From contig OZ023273.1 of assembly GCA_964007475.1 (NCBI GenBank), positions 38,875,525 to 38,939,524 of the forward strand: a DNA stretch of 64,000 nucleotides, in the 5' to 3' direction. Shown here piece by piece: positions 35,730 through 46,927 of this stretch. The notes under the pieces were generated by a model. That model was given only the letters and a program-made list of their open reading frames with translations. It did no database searches and was not told the DNA's origin. Positions within the stretch are counted from its first letter, which is position 1, and the number at the start of each line of letters is the position of its first letter. The DNA is from Hybos culiciformis. Its lineage: Eukaryota > Arthropoda > Insecta > Diptera > Hybotidae. The position numbers and the translations under genes are program-made.

Positions 35730-36597
35730 GATCAACTATGAAAATTGATTTAGTCCATGATTTTGAAAATAGAAAAGGTGATCAAAATAAAATGCATCAA
35801 ATGTCATCGATTATTTCATATGTGATGGGACAAAGAGGAAAACCGAAATTAGTAATTGACGGTAAGATATAATTTTAGTGCTTAAGCTTCTTTTAGAGTG
35901 TAGAAGATATTTGGATATTTGGATAATTAACAATTTTCAATGTGATGTAGTTTTTAGTCTGGACACAAACATTTCTAATATGTATATTATTTAATTTATA
36001 ATTAATTAATTATATAAAAAAGAAAACACGGAACGAAAGAAATTAAATGAGGTTGGACATTTTTTTTTCCGTTCAATAGTAAAATAACAAACTTTAAGAT
36101 AATATACAGAGTAATATTATCAATAACTGGTTTGTATTTTAAATTAGACAAGAATATTTTTTTACGTTATTACCTTCGAATTTTCTTGAAAAAAAAAAAT
36201 TAAGAAATTTACATGTAAATTGGCCTTCAAATGCGTGCCCATCGGTTTGGATACTATCGTGTAAGTACAGAAATTAAAAAAAAATTAACATTTGAATGTC
36301 ATTTTGTGAGTTATAATCTTCCAAACTTTAATTTTAATAATTTAATAATAAATACTTAATGGTGATCTCTTATCATTATGCAATTTTCTTTTCTTTTTAG
36401 GATACTCCTATATTAAAAATAAAAAATATTCTGATAAGACATATTGGAATTGTTCGCATGTCAAGTTAAAAAAATGCAAAGCACGAATTATTACTGGTCA
36501 GAACACAAACGATATGAAAATAACAAATATTGAGCATAATCATGAAAGAGAATTTAAAACTGATTTACCTACAAACTATGATGAAGATACAACATAA
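35730..36597 (+). CDS. mod(mdg4): FLYWCH terminal unit 20, two exons
   Basis: Exons 35730-35861 and 36401-36597 encode 108 residues. The first ends M-G-Q-R-G-K-P-K-L-V-I-D with a G|GTAAGA donor; the second starts with the completed Gly and continues Y-S-Y-I-K-N-K-K, T-Y-W-N-C-S, K-C-K-A-R-I-I-T and E-H-N-H. The intron thus splits the Gly of the G-Y-x-Y motif, a position also used in unit 6. The tail is acidic (Y-D-E-D-T-T). The 823 bases to unit 21 hold nothing recognised. Confidence 0.86.
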
Positions 36598-37420
36598 GAA
36601 AGATGAAATTATAATAATCTTAATTTTATTTAAAATAGTTTTTTTTTTTGTGATAAAATATAATTTTGTACGAAACACCATATATTTTTTTTTTCATTAA
36701 AATTCAATAGGCATTCTTTTCAACTAAATTTAGAGAAGAACAAACGTATTTTACTAATTTTAGGTATCACTATAAAACATTAAAGTACGGTGGTAAATAG
36801 AATTTGCCTAAACAATTTATCGATATTAATTTTTGATATTTTTGCCGAATGAAGAATAATGTCAAATGGTCAAATGTACATTTCAATAATTTTAAACTAT
36901 TTCCGAAAAGTTCGATTTTCTTTATTTATTTTGCTTCAAAATATTACGTAAATTATGAATTAATTAGAAACCTTTGTGTTCGGGTTGAATTTTTCTAAAT
37001 AAGATTTATCAAATTTTTAAATGTTCAATTTCTAAACATCATTTATTTAAGTTTTACCTCAATATTTCTAAGAATGAAAATTTTGTTGTCATGGTGGCGT
37101 TTCCGATTTTTCGCTGGTTTAGAAAGAAATCGCGGAAAATAAAATGATTGCCAACAAGGTTTCGATTACTATTATAATAATTATATTCAGTTAACGAAGT
37201 TTTTCTCCTAATTTATTGAAATAGAAAAAAATTCATTTCATTCACATTCTAATTTTAGTTGAAAGTGAATAAAATTAATTTTTTTAATACATACGGATCA
37301 GCTAAGATTTCTTAATGGTAAGAAAAAATTTTTTTTTTTTATATATATACAATTAATTTCTCAATATGATGTTAATATTTTTTTATACTAATTAAACATA
37401 ATTTTTTTCTTATATTTTAG

Positions 37421-39466
37421 ACAAATCATCAATTTTAATCAAAAATTTGTCAAATCTTTTAGAAAACGATTCAAAATCCGATATAAAACCTTTAATAATT
37501 CATGCACCCAATACCAAAAATGTTGAAATAATCAGAGGTTTTAAAGGCAAACCAAAACTTATTTACAAAGGTTATTCATATTTTCGTAATAACAGGTGAA
37601 TATTTATATCAAATAATTTTATGTATATTTTTGTGTTTTATTTTATGTTGATATTATGTTTTTGTAGATCGAAGTCTAATAACTAGATAGTTACTTTTTA
37701 CAAAAAAATATTTACAGTACAAACAATATTTTTAAAGATAAAGATTAAACTAACAGCTATTTCAAAATCCTAAAATATTAAACAGTTGCTATTTTTTTTA
37801 AAACACAAACGCTAATTGAAGTGAAATGCTTATTGAAGAAATTTTACTCGGTGTTGGGAATCGAATCCACAACGCTGTAGAATAATGGCAATACCATTAC
37901 ACCATGACGGTCGACAACGTTGTACTATTTTTCATTATTTTGATTTTCACAATTCATAAATGAAACTTAAGAATAGGTCGAATAGGTCTTAACTAGAAAC
38001 GAAATTCTCATTTACGTTAAGATCTGTATATATTCGTTGATACTTGAAGTTTATATCCAACTGAACTCTCAATATATCCTTCTGCCATATTTGATGATCT
38101 CGATTCAGCATGCCTCTTAAGAGTGGTGATGTCTGCTCCTAAATCAGTTAGAAGTTAGAAGTTGATTCTACTCTGCTTCTTTTAGAAATTTTTCAATTTC
38201 TAATTTATAAAAATGGATTTCTTAGAATAATGCCTCACCATATTTCGTGTATGCCCAGTTTTCACGATCCAAGTACACTTTGTCGAAGTTACTTTGATCA
38301 AAGTAAGTTTAGCACGGTCCTACTCAACCTTGATCCAAGCTGACTTTAACACCCTGTTTACACGATCAAGAAGAGCGTCCAAGTCGATTTGAACAAAGTG
38401 TATTTGGATCGTGAAAACCGGGCGTAAATAAAAGATATTACACTTAAAAATTTCTTTTTATCGATATTTTTCCTCACCAAAAATTTCAGCATTTTTCACA
38501 TCGATTTTTCTTCAAAATATACTACGACACTTCTTGATTGATTGCTTTCAATAGTTTTTGTTTAGACCAATCACAAATTGACGATAAGCTTTTTCATACT
38601 TTTCCTTCGATTTATTTAACTGGCATTATAAAGTGAACAGCTAACGCTGTCGATTTTTCAATAACAGAAAAGACATTTTCATCAGACATTTTAATAGAGT
38701 TTCCTTCAATTTTCTTGGGCGAAAACTTAAACACATTCACAAAGTTTTTTATTATTACAAATGGTAACCAAATATAATAACAAAAACTGAAAACAGTATC
38801 TAGTTTTTTAATTAAGGAAATAATTATAAAATGTTATAAAATGTCTCAAATATTTATATATTTTCCAATCTCTAGCAGAAACAAAAAACCAATTGCGAAA
38901 ACGTAGAAAATCATTTTTTTTTCGTATAAAGCAAGCTTTAGACCTCCGACGAAAACATTAAAACCTTTTTTCTCCAATAACTTTTTAAATATAAAAAGTT
39001 TTGTACGGAAATTTTCTCAATCGATAACAGATAAATTGTTTCATAATTTCCATCATTAAAACAAATTAAAAATTTTTTTTAATGGTGGAATTTATGAATT
39101 AATTTATCTGATATCTATTGACAAAATTACCGGAAAAAAAATTATTTCGTTTTCGTTTTTGTCCGAGATCTAAAGCGTACTTACGGGATGGGATCGAGGC
39201 CACAGCTGTATAAATCACTTTTCCCAACTATTGCACAAATATGTAACTTTTATATGAATAGAATTTTTTTTTTGATAAATGTTACTGAAGTAGGTACTTA
39301 CTTTTTATTTTCAATTCTAAATATTTTTATTTCTTTTAGTTCTGCAGAAAAAACCTATTGGTTATGTTCTAAAAATCGTTACGATAAATGCAAATCACGT
39401 TTGATTACAACAACATCAGAAATTATTTTAAAAAATCAAACCCATAATCATGATCCAGAATATTAA
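37421..39466 (+). CDS. mod(mdg4): FLYWCH terminal unit 21, two exons with a long intron
   Basis: Exons 37421-37595 and 39340-39466 give 99 residues. A 40-residue Lys/Ser/Leu-rich lead precedes R-G-F-K-G-K-P-K-L-I-Y and G-Y-S-Y-F-R-N-N; the donor is AACAG|GTGAAT. The second exon gives S-S-A-E-K-T-Y-W-L-C-S, K-C-K-S-R-L-I-T and T-H-N-H-D-P. The 1744-base intron has gained a tRNA-like fragment and a foldback element. Without the join neither half would be a finger; together they match the family well. Confidence 0.83.
37847..37915 (-). repeat. tRNA-derived fragment, probable SINE head
   Basis: Read on the minus strand there is an A-box-like TGGTGTAATGGTATTGCCAT and, 30 bases on, a B-box-like GGATTCGATTCCCAAC, spaced as in a tRNA of the Glu/Asp/Gly type. 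The stems pair poorly and no clean anticodon arm can be drawn, so this is not a working tRNA gene. It lies inside the long intron of unit 21. Confidence 0.55.
38252..38424. repeat. Foldback element, 173 bases
   Basis: TGCCCAGTTTTCACGATCCAAGTACACTTTGT at the left pairs with the complement of ACAAAGTGTATTTGGATCGTGAAAACCGGGCG at the right with few mismatches. Internal words TTTGATCAAAG and TACTTTG repeat. It lies in the unit 21 intron. Confidence 0.75.
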
Positions 39467-40876
39467 AAATTATTTTTGCATTATTAAATTAAATTAATTA
39501 TTATAATTTCTTAAAAATGAACAAAATTTCAGTGAAGAATGTTCTAAAAAATAAATGAATATATTTTAAAAACAAAAGACTAAAAATTGTGTAAATTTTT
39601 TCATTTACTTAAATTAACAATCAAATAACAATTAACAATACTGTTGGATGGGATGGGAGGAGAGGAACATTTGATTTCTCTCAAATTTTTCTAATTTTTT
39701 TAATGGTATTATCGTATATAATTTATTACAACTAAAATTGATGTAATTTACATTTATTTATTAGATTTAGCAATTTTTTTTTTTAATATTTAGACGACAA
39801 TCTAAACAGATTTATTTTAAAATAATTATCTACTGAATATAAAATAATTGATGAAAATTTTTTTTGAAAACGACCGCTCTGGAATTGATGGTAAATTTTT
39901 TTTTGATTTTAGTATTAAAGCCTAAAATTTTTTATAGTGAAATTTTTTTAGAATCGTTTTACGCCCATAATTGACTAAGACAATTTTCTGAATAAAAAAA
40001 ATGTTAAAAAACTTTATCTTTACTTGGCTATGCAATATAAAAATAAAAGTTTTTTGCCCATTATTAAAATTGTAGAAATATGAAGACCTAGAAATGTCAA
40101 ATGTATATTCGGGATTAAATTGCCAAATATAATTTCATGAACTCCCGACTCGCGAAACATTTTAAATCAGTTTACCTGTAAAAATATGTATTTTAAAGTA
40201 CTAATCTAAAAGATTTACAAAAGCAAAAGCAGGAAAATGATGAGAAGACTAATTTTACTTTATAACATAGGAATATGGATAAACTAATTTTTAAGTAAAA
40301 ATAAGTGAATTTTATTGATCTATATACAGAACTCTTTTTTCGATATTTTACAAGTTACAAATATATTTATTTATCATAATTACTACAACCAAAATCACAA
40401 TTATTACAATTATCAATATCACAAGAGTCTTAGATATAATCCACATACAATACAGGTTTTCAAGCTTTCGTTGCACAAGCAGCTCCAGGGCTGGAAAAGG
40501 ATATGAACCCAAACAAAAAAAATATATCTATTTTCTATTTATCTATTATCTATTTTTTTCGGAAACTGGAGAATTTTTGTAGATTGAGACTGAAAGCAAA
40601 TCTATAAATTTATATTGAGATTTAGAATTTGGGTTGCATACTTTTATTTTGCAACCAAACCAATTTTCATAAAAAAGAGGAATACTTTTACTCCTAATTG
40701 TGTTAAAAAATAATATTTATGTAGATTTATGTAAATATGAATCTCATTTTATTAATAGATTATGATTATATTTCAAATGTAGGAAAAAAATTTAGGATTG
40801 TGAACAATGTGTACACGTTTAACATACATTTATGCAACTGGTTTTAAAACTAATTTTTCCATTCTTTTTTCCACAG
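39467..40876. other. Spacer between units 21 and 22
   Basis: About 1.4 kb of AT-rich DNA. No coding frame or defined repeat is supported. Confidence 0.5.
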
Positions 40877-41181
40877 ATAATTATTTTGAGATACTTAATG
40901 AATTGGAAAAAAAATCAGGAGGACAATTATTGACAAAATTTGATTTTGAATTCGTTACTGGTCAAAGAGGATCGAAAAAAATTGTAATAAACAAATTTTC
41001 ATATACAGTTGCTAAAGAAACACATTTTAGAAAATATTGGGTTTGCTCAAAACAACGATCCAGGAATTGTAAAGCTCGTTTAATTACTGACATTAAAGAT
41101 TCGATTATAATTAATTTAAATGAAATTCATAATCATGAATGCGAAAAAGAAAAAATCAAGAATACAAATAAAAAATATTAA
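40877..41181 (+). CDS. mod(mdg4): FLYWCH terminal exon, unit 22 (last of the array)
   Basis: A 100-residue exon after TTTTTTCCACAG. The upstream frame is open to an ATG at 40807, but entry at 40877 in array phase is preferred. The finger shows V-T-G-Q-R-G-S-K-K-I-V, F-S-Y-T-V-A-K, K-Y-W-V-C-S-K-Q, N-C-K-A-R-L-I-T and I-H-N-H. The tail is charged (E-K-E-K-I-K). It resembles units 8, 9 and 20 in T-G-Q-R-G. It ends 1.4 kb before Snx3. Confidence 0.86.
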
Positions 41182-42605
41182 ACAATATTTACCCACCTAC
41201 ATCCGTATATAGTGTAATGCTAATTTTTCCTTTTTTACTCTTCATTTTTTTATTGTAAGATAGCATATAATAAAATGCAAATAATGATATGTATATTACA
41301 TAATGTATGTAAATATGTTTACTTCGAAACGGCTGAACCGACTTTACACCAACCACCCTACCACCATCACCAACTCTTGTGACGTTTTTGAGATCAAATT
41401 TAAAAACAACAATCCTTTACTTGCTGTTTTTGATATTGTTATCCTAGGGAACTCCTTCGACCACTGTATTCAAATACTTTCAAATAACGGGCTAAATTCT
41501 ATATTATATACATAACATTTTACTAACCACATTTAGAGTCGATTTTATTACATATTTTTCAATCAAGGAAGATCACCAAAAAAAATTACCGTAGATAAAA
41601 AAAAATCCACATACCTACTTTTAAAGCCTTTCCGAACTTATTTTCTAAGGTAGGTACTAACTAATGCTACATTAAAAAATCCGTTTTTGCTTTTTTTTTT
41701 AATAAAAAAACGACAGGTTTTTGTTTTTTTCTTAAAAAACAGTGCCAACATTCAAAATAACAAGAAATTTGTGCAGCTTGTGCAAAAAAAAGCAGAAAAG
41801 TTGGCAGGTTGCTTTTTTTGAAACTTTGTATGGAGGTACACTCAAGGTAAATGACGCGCGTAGTCGGCGCGAGTTCTTAACCTTGACACAACTTCATGTA
41901 TTTTAACTTTTTTGCGCGCGTAAGTTGAAATTTTCTCCGATGTTATTTGAAATTCTTTATCTGACAGAGCTAAACATCTTGACATGGTCAGTTTTCCAAA
42001 GATTTTTAAATGATTGCTAAGATGTTGGAATTCATTGAAGCTTGTATTGAGATTTTTCAAAAGTCACAGCGAAGCAAAAAAAAAAAGTTACTTCCACCGT
42101 AACTGTCAAAATAAAAATAAAAGTTACGTCTGCCGGTAGCTTCTCCAATTTTTACTTTTTTAACGGCAGCGGGCATTCACTCGCATCAGTTAGTTTGAAC
42201 TCTTCTGCTACGCCGCAATTGTTTCTCAGAAAAAAAAATATAGTTTGGTATCCCTAAAAAATTGACAAAGGGGCGTTTGATTTGTCAAAAGATTAAAACA
42301 GAGCGAATTTAGAAAAATAATTATTTTGTGAAATCTGAATCAAATCATAATTAAATTAATTTTATTTTTATTTAAAGCAATTAAATTAAGACATAAGAAA
42401 ATTCAATTTAGGAGAATTAAAAAAAAAAAATTAATGAGAAATATTTGCTTAAAAAAATAATATTTTATTTTCTCAAAAAATTACTGAAAAATAAAATACC
42501 TACCTATTTTATTGCTATCCTATATTCAGAAATTAAAAATTTTTTTTTCTCCCTTTGTAATAAAAAAAAAAATTTTTTGTTACAAATTAAAAAACTTATA
42601 GAAAT
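41182..42605. other. Intergenic region between the FLYWCH array and Snx3
   Basis: Around 41320-41400 a phrase near CGAAACGGCTGAACCGACTTT resembles repeat-derived reading frames common in insect genomes. At 41842-42060 there is an unrecognised open frame on the minus strand. The Snx3 promoter should lie near 42100-42600; no TATA-type box can be singled out in such AT-rich DNA. Confidence 0.4.
41842..42060 (-). CDS. Unrecognised short open frame, minus strand
   Basis: I do not recognise this. An internal Met at about 41984 (T-M-S-R-C-L-A-L-S-D-K-E-F) gives some 47 residues, rich in Arg and Lys (A-R-K-K-V-K-I-H-E, R-L-R-T-R-A-D-Y-A-R-H-L-P). The DNA is more GC-rich than the surroundings, with GCGCGC words. 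It could be a fragment of a repeat, a 5' exon of an unseen gene, or chance. No splice sites clearly extend it. Confidence 0.2.
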   Translation of the reverse strand: MKNLNTSFNEFQHLSNHLKIFGKLTMSRCLALSDKEFQITSEKISTYARKKVKIHEVVSRLRTRADYARHLP

Positions 42606-45087
42606 ATGATGGTTGAATCAGACGGAACATCCGATGCAACAAAAAGATTGAATGTCAAAAAACAAACTTTAGATGATGCATACGCAGTTCCAGCTAATTT
42701 TCTAGAAATTGATGTAATTTTTTAAACAAAATTATTTTTTAATTTAATTATTTAGGTACCTATAATATTAACCTAGGCCTAAATAAATATTTTTTTTTCC
42801 GAAACTGGATATGTAGGTAGGTACAATAAAGGGGCGGCTTTATTTTGCCAATCACCTTTTGCTAAGCTAAGAGTTTTTATTAGATTTCGTTAATAATTAT
42901 CTTTTGAAAAAAAAAAAAAATTAATAGGAGGTACCTCTGCCTACCTAGAAGATAGCTAGGTTCTACTACTTAGCTAATTTTTTTTTTTTGAGTTGGACTA
43001 CACTAAGGTATTTGTTCAACCACATGACGCTACTCTACCTGATGGGTCTAGTAATTACAACCGGTTAAGAACTTATGTGATGTAGGTAATATCTACCAAT
43101 TGTAGAATACGAAACGGCTTTTGGTCACTTAGCTGTTATACTGCGAAAACTTATATTTAAATTCGTTAATCTGTCAGGGAAGAAACAAATGTGGATAAGA
43201 AACATAGATGTATGAATTTTCGATTTGAGATTCTTAAGAACACTCTCTTGCTAGACTTCTTGTCTTTATAATATGGTTCATTTACATAAGCCGACAAAGT
43301 AAATTTATTTGTGAAATTATATTGAGTCGTTTAATAAATTAGGTACCTAGTAGGTAGTTGAATCACAATCTAAAAATATAGCGAAACTAGCATTAAAATT
43401 CCCATTAAAATGTTCGAATTGTTATTTGCACCAGTTTTCAATTTGAAATTTCATTGATTTTTGGATTTTAAGGCAATACACAAATATAATCTCAGTAAAA
43501 GTTTTTGATAGCATCGCAACATTGGGCTTTTGACAGTTGTCAGATCACATCTGTTTTTTAAGTGACAATGAGTAACGGTTATCCCAAAAATCGCAAAGAA
43601 AATTGTTTGCTTGGTATACCACTATTTAACAAAAATAATCTCTTTAGGTTGTAATAACCTTGTAAATTGTCCATTTTAAAGAATTGAAGGAGTAGGTATT
43701 TAATATTTTGCTTATTTAATATTTTGTTACCTTATTGGAATCAACTTATTCTTTTTTAGGTTGTAAATCCAATGACGACCATGACTGCCGGTAAAAAACG
43801 TTACACTGATTATGAAGTTCGAATGAGGGTAAGTATCTGCAAATATTGAATTTTGACAGTAAAAGTAGATTTCATTGTGTCAATTCCTTGGGTTAAGACT
43901 CTTTTTTATATTTTATTTCGGTTGATCGAAAGAAATTAGAATATTTTTTTAAACTTTGACGTCACGTATTTATATACTAGATAAGCATTGCCCGTGAACG
44001 CTGCAAAATTTTCTAATTCTTACAATGCTCAATGACATCAAGTTTATCACCATTCATACAATTTCTTATTATATTTTATCTTTTTTACCTCGAAGTATTC
44101 AGGAGCATCAATAACTTTAAGTTTATTTCCGGCATTAAATCCAATTAATTATCAATATCACAAAAAAAATGGTAGAATTCAACTAATTTTCTTGTTAATT
44201 GATTTTTCTATCACGCATTATTAGTTTTTTTTATCCCTTTACCTTTTTTAAAAAATTAATTTTTTATTCCCAGGATGTTTAAAGGCTGATGAGGATGTTT
44301 AAAGGCTGAAGATGTTTAAATTAGAAAAAATAAATTACTAAAAAAATTTAAGTAGATTTCGTTGAATTAACTTGCGTTAAATGTATTCAATAAAAATAAT
44401 GCTCAGAATTAAACACTGAATCAAGGAGTTAGTATTGGGTGAAACTAAAATCCTATTCTCCTCCCATTCGAAAATATAGACATTTCTTGAATTGAATTAT
44501 AAATATATAATTTGTGAAATGATTTTTGTAAGATTTTTATAATCAAACGTTATCCCCTTAATTCTCTTGATAAGTGAATAAGTTAAAAATAACTATGAAA
44601 CTTTAGAAAAGGCAATAAAGACAATTTATTTATTTGTTTCAGACAAATTTACCTGTATTTAAAATAAAGGAATCAAGTGTAAGACGTCGTTATAGTGATT
44701 TTGAATGGCTAAGAAATGAATTAGAAAGAGATAGCAAGGTAATTAAAATGTTACTTATTGACTTTAATGTTCAAAAACTAAAAAAAAATTTCAGATTGTT
44801 GTACCGCCGTTACCTGGTAAAGCCTGGAAAAGACAAATGCCCTTCCGGAGTGATGATGGTTTGTTCGATGAAAATTTTATTGAAGAACGTCGGAAAGGAT
44901 TAGAAGGTTTTATAAATAAGGTAATGAAATTAATTTTTTAGATTATCATGATATGAGTATTTTACTTTTTTTACGTTTTCAGATTGCAGGACATCCATTG
45001 GCTCAAAATGAACGCTGTTTACATATGTTTCTACAAGAAAATACTATTGATAAAAATTATGTCCCTGGAAAAATTCGAAACACATAA
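42606..45087 (+). CDS. Snx3: Sorting nexin 3, complete, five exons
   Basis: Exons 42606-42713, 43760-43828, 44643-44738, 44795-44920 and 44983-45087 encode 167 residues, with phase 0 introns throughout. Known role: a PX-only sorting nexin that binds PI3P on early endosomes and works with retromer to recycle cargo such as Wntless. Visible family motifs are the N-terminal [14 protein letters not shown], the PX phosphoinositide site [10 protein letters not shown], the V-P-P-L-P-G-K-A proline loop, R-R-K-G-L-E-G-F-I and [11 protein letters not shown], ending K-I-R-N-T. Two ATGs stand in tandem at 42606 and 42609; either could start. Spacing of 1.8 kb separates it from the convergent Cap-D2 gene. 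Intron 3 (GTAATT) and intron 4 are about 60 bases; intron 1 is over 1 kb. Confidence 0.97.
44272..44320 (+). repeat. Short tandem repeat in Snx3 intron 2
   Basis: GGATGTTTAAAGGCTGA is repeated at 44274 and 44293 with a third, shortened copy (AGATGTTTAAA) after it. It lies in the intron between exons 2 and 3. Confidence 0.7.
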
Positions 45088-46927
45088 ATTATTTGTTTTT
45101 TTTTTCATCAATATTTTTTATTTTCTTTTTAAAAATGTTTTATTTTCCATGAAATATCTTTCGAAATTCAAGCAATTTATATCTTCTCATTGGATTATAA
45201 TCAATAAGCAAAATTATTCAAGTAGGATTTTTTTTATTTATATAGTTTATATAGTTTTATAAAGTTCTTCATTTATATACTTAATTGTGTTAATCAATTA
45301 TTTGAAATAATAATTGTTGAAAGAGAATATTTTCACTTTTCCAAACCGATTCACCCATAGGTGTACTTATTTAAAAAATTAAAATTAACATGACTACATT
45401 AAGTAAATTTAGTTACATGGTTGAATATTGTAAATTACTCTGTTTTTTAATTTGAATAATTTTGCTATTCACGGATTATCAAAAAATTGTATTCAACGAA
45501 AATAAAGCTTAAATTTACTTTTTGTTGAATAAAAATATAATTTTTTTTATGTTATGAAAAATGATTTCTATCAACAATTTTTTCCGCCTTAGTAAACAAA
45601 TCGTGGTTTATCTTTCAATGGGTTATTCATTAGACTTTGATTGTAATTTTTTTTGAACAAAAAGAATGGAAGAAAAAAAACTTATTATACTTTGATTGAA
45701 AATACTGTTGATTAGTTCTTTTCGGGAATAATTTTTGGAAATATTAGTGAAAAACGCACCTTTAAAAATTTTCAACGGTTTTTGGAACTTAAATTAATGT
45801 TTAATTTAATTTAATTATGAATCTTAAGTAGGATTGTTGGTAGAAATCAAAATTAATTATATTTATGAAGAAAAATAGCATTAATTTAATTTTTGTCAAA
45901 AATTTAAGAAAAAATGTTATTAAATAAAAAATATGTAAAATAAAATAAATTTAAGTCCAAAACAAAATGATGAGTATTTTGGAATGTAAATTTTGAAAAT
46001 TAATAATATCCAAAATTGCTATATATACATTATTTTAATTAAATAAAAAGCATATTATCATATTGAATATTATTATGATTGTGTAATAAAAAATTTAATA
46101 TACATTCGTGCTTTTTTAAATTTACATTTGCATTTATAATAAAGGTTCAAATTGTTGCGTACAAAATTTTATTTTCCATAATCATCGTATTCAATTTAAT
46201 TTAAATTAAGAAATGTATCAATTTTTGCCGATCTTTATAAATATGATCGATGTCTCTTTTTTTCAATAATCTATGAGATTAATAGTTTTAGGTGATACAA
46301 TTATTAAATTTATTAGATAAATCTAAAATCCCAAAAAATAGTTAATTCTTTTTTATCTTTCAAATGTGGGAACAAATTCAACAATAATAAAAAAGTCACA
46401 GATTTTCTAATAATAAAGTATGAGATATTTTATTCCTACTAAAAATTTTCTGTGAAAAAATGGAAGAGCAATGCATCAACAAAATATTTGATGCATTCGT
46501 TGATACATTGATACATAAATAAAACACAAAGTGTTTAACATGTTTTATCAAATTTATTCGTGACAAAATACATATTTATATAAATTTATAAATTCCCTGA
46601 TTGAGTTTAATAAATGCTATCAGGTTCATTGATGCCCCCTTAAAAATCCCAAAAACAAACTAATTTCAATTTTATGGCATTTTAAAAAGAATTGAAAACC
46701 AATTATAAGTAATTGTTTTCGAACAATTTCAAAATAAACAATCGTTATTCGAACATAAATATAATTTAGCATTTAATTCTACAATTAAACAAATTACTTT
46801 TTCTTGTTTTCATTCTCATTCTTTTTAAAAAAAAGTGTTTCGCTGTAATTAATAATTTTTTTGGTGACAATAATGTGTTTAATTTATCATAATATAAAAT
46901 GTCGTTTATAAGAAAATATATAAATAA
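45088..46927. other. Convergent intergenic region, Snx3 and Cap-D2
   Basis: About 1.8 kb between two gene 3' ends. It is AT-rich and should contain both 3' UTRs; several AATAAA-type words are present on each strand but cannot be assigned. No other gene is seen. Confidence 0.5.

Noticed and set aside
37847..37915. A functional tRNA gene
   Set aside because: A and B boxes are present but stems mismatch and no anticodon arm forms.
8026..41181. A CRISPR-like or satellite explanation for the regular units
   Set aside because: Units are protein-coding with conserved zinc ligands but diverged DNA, not repeated DNA.
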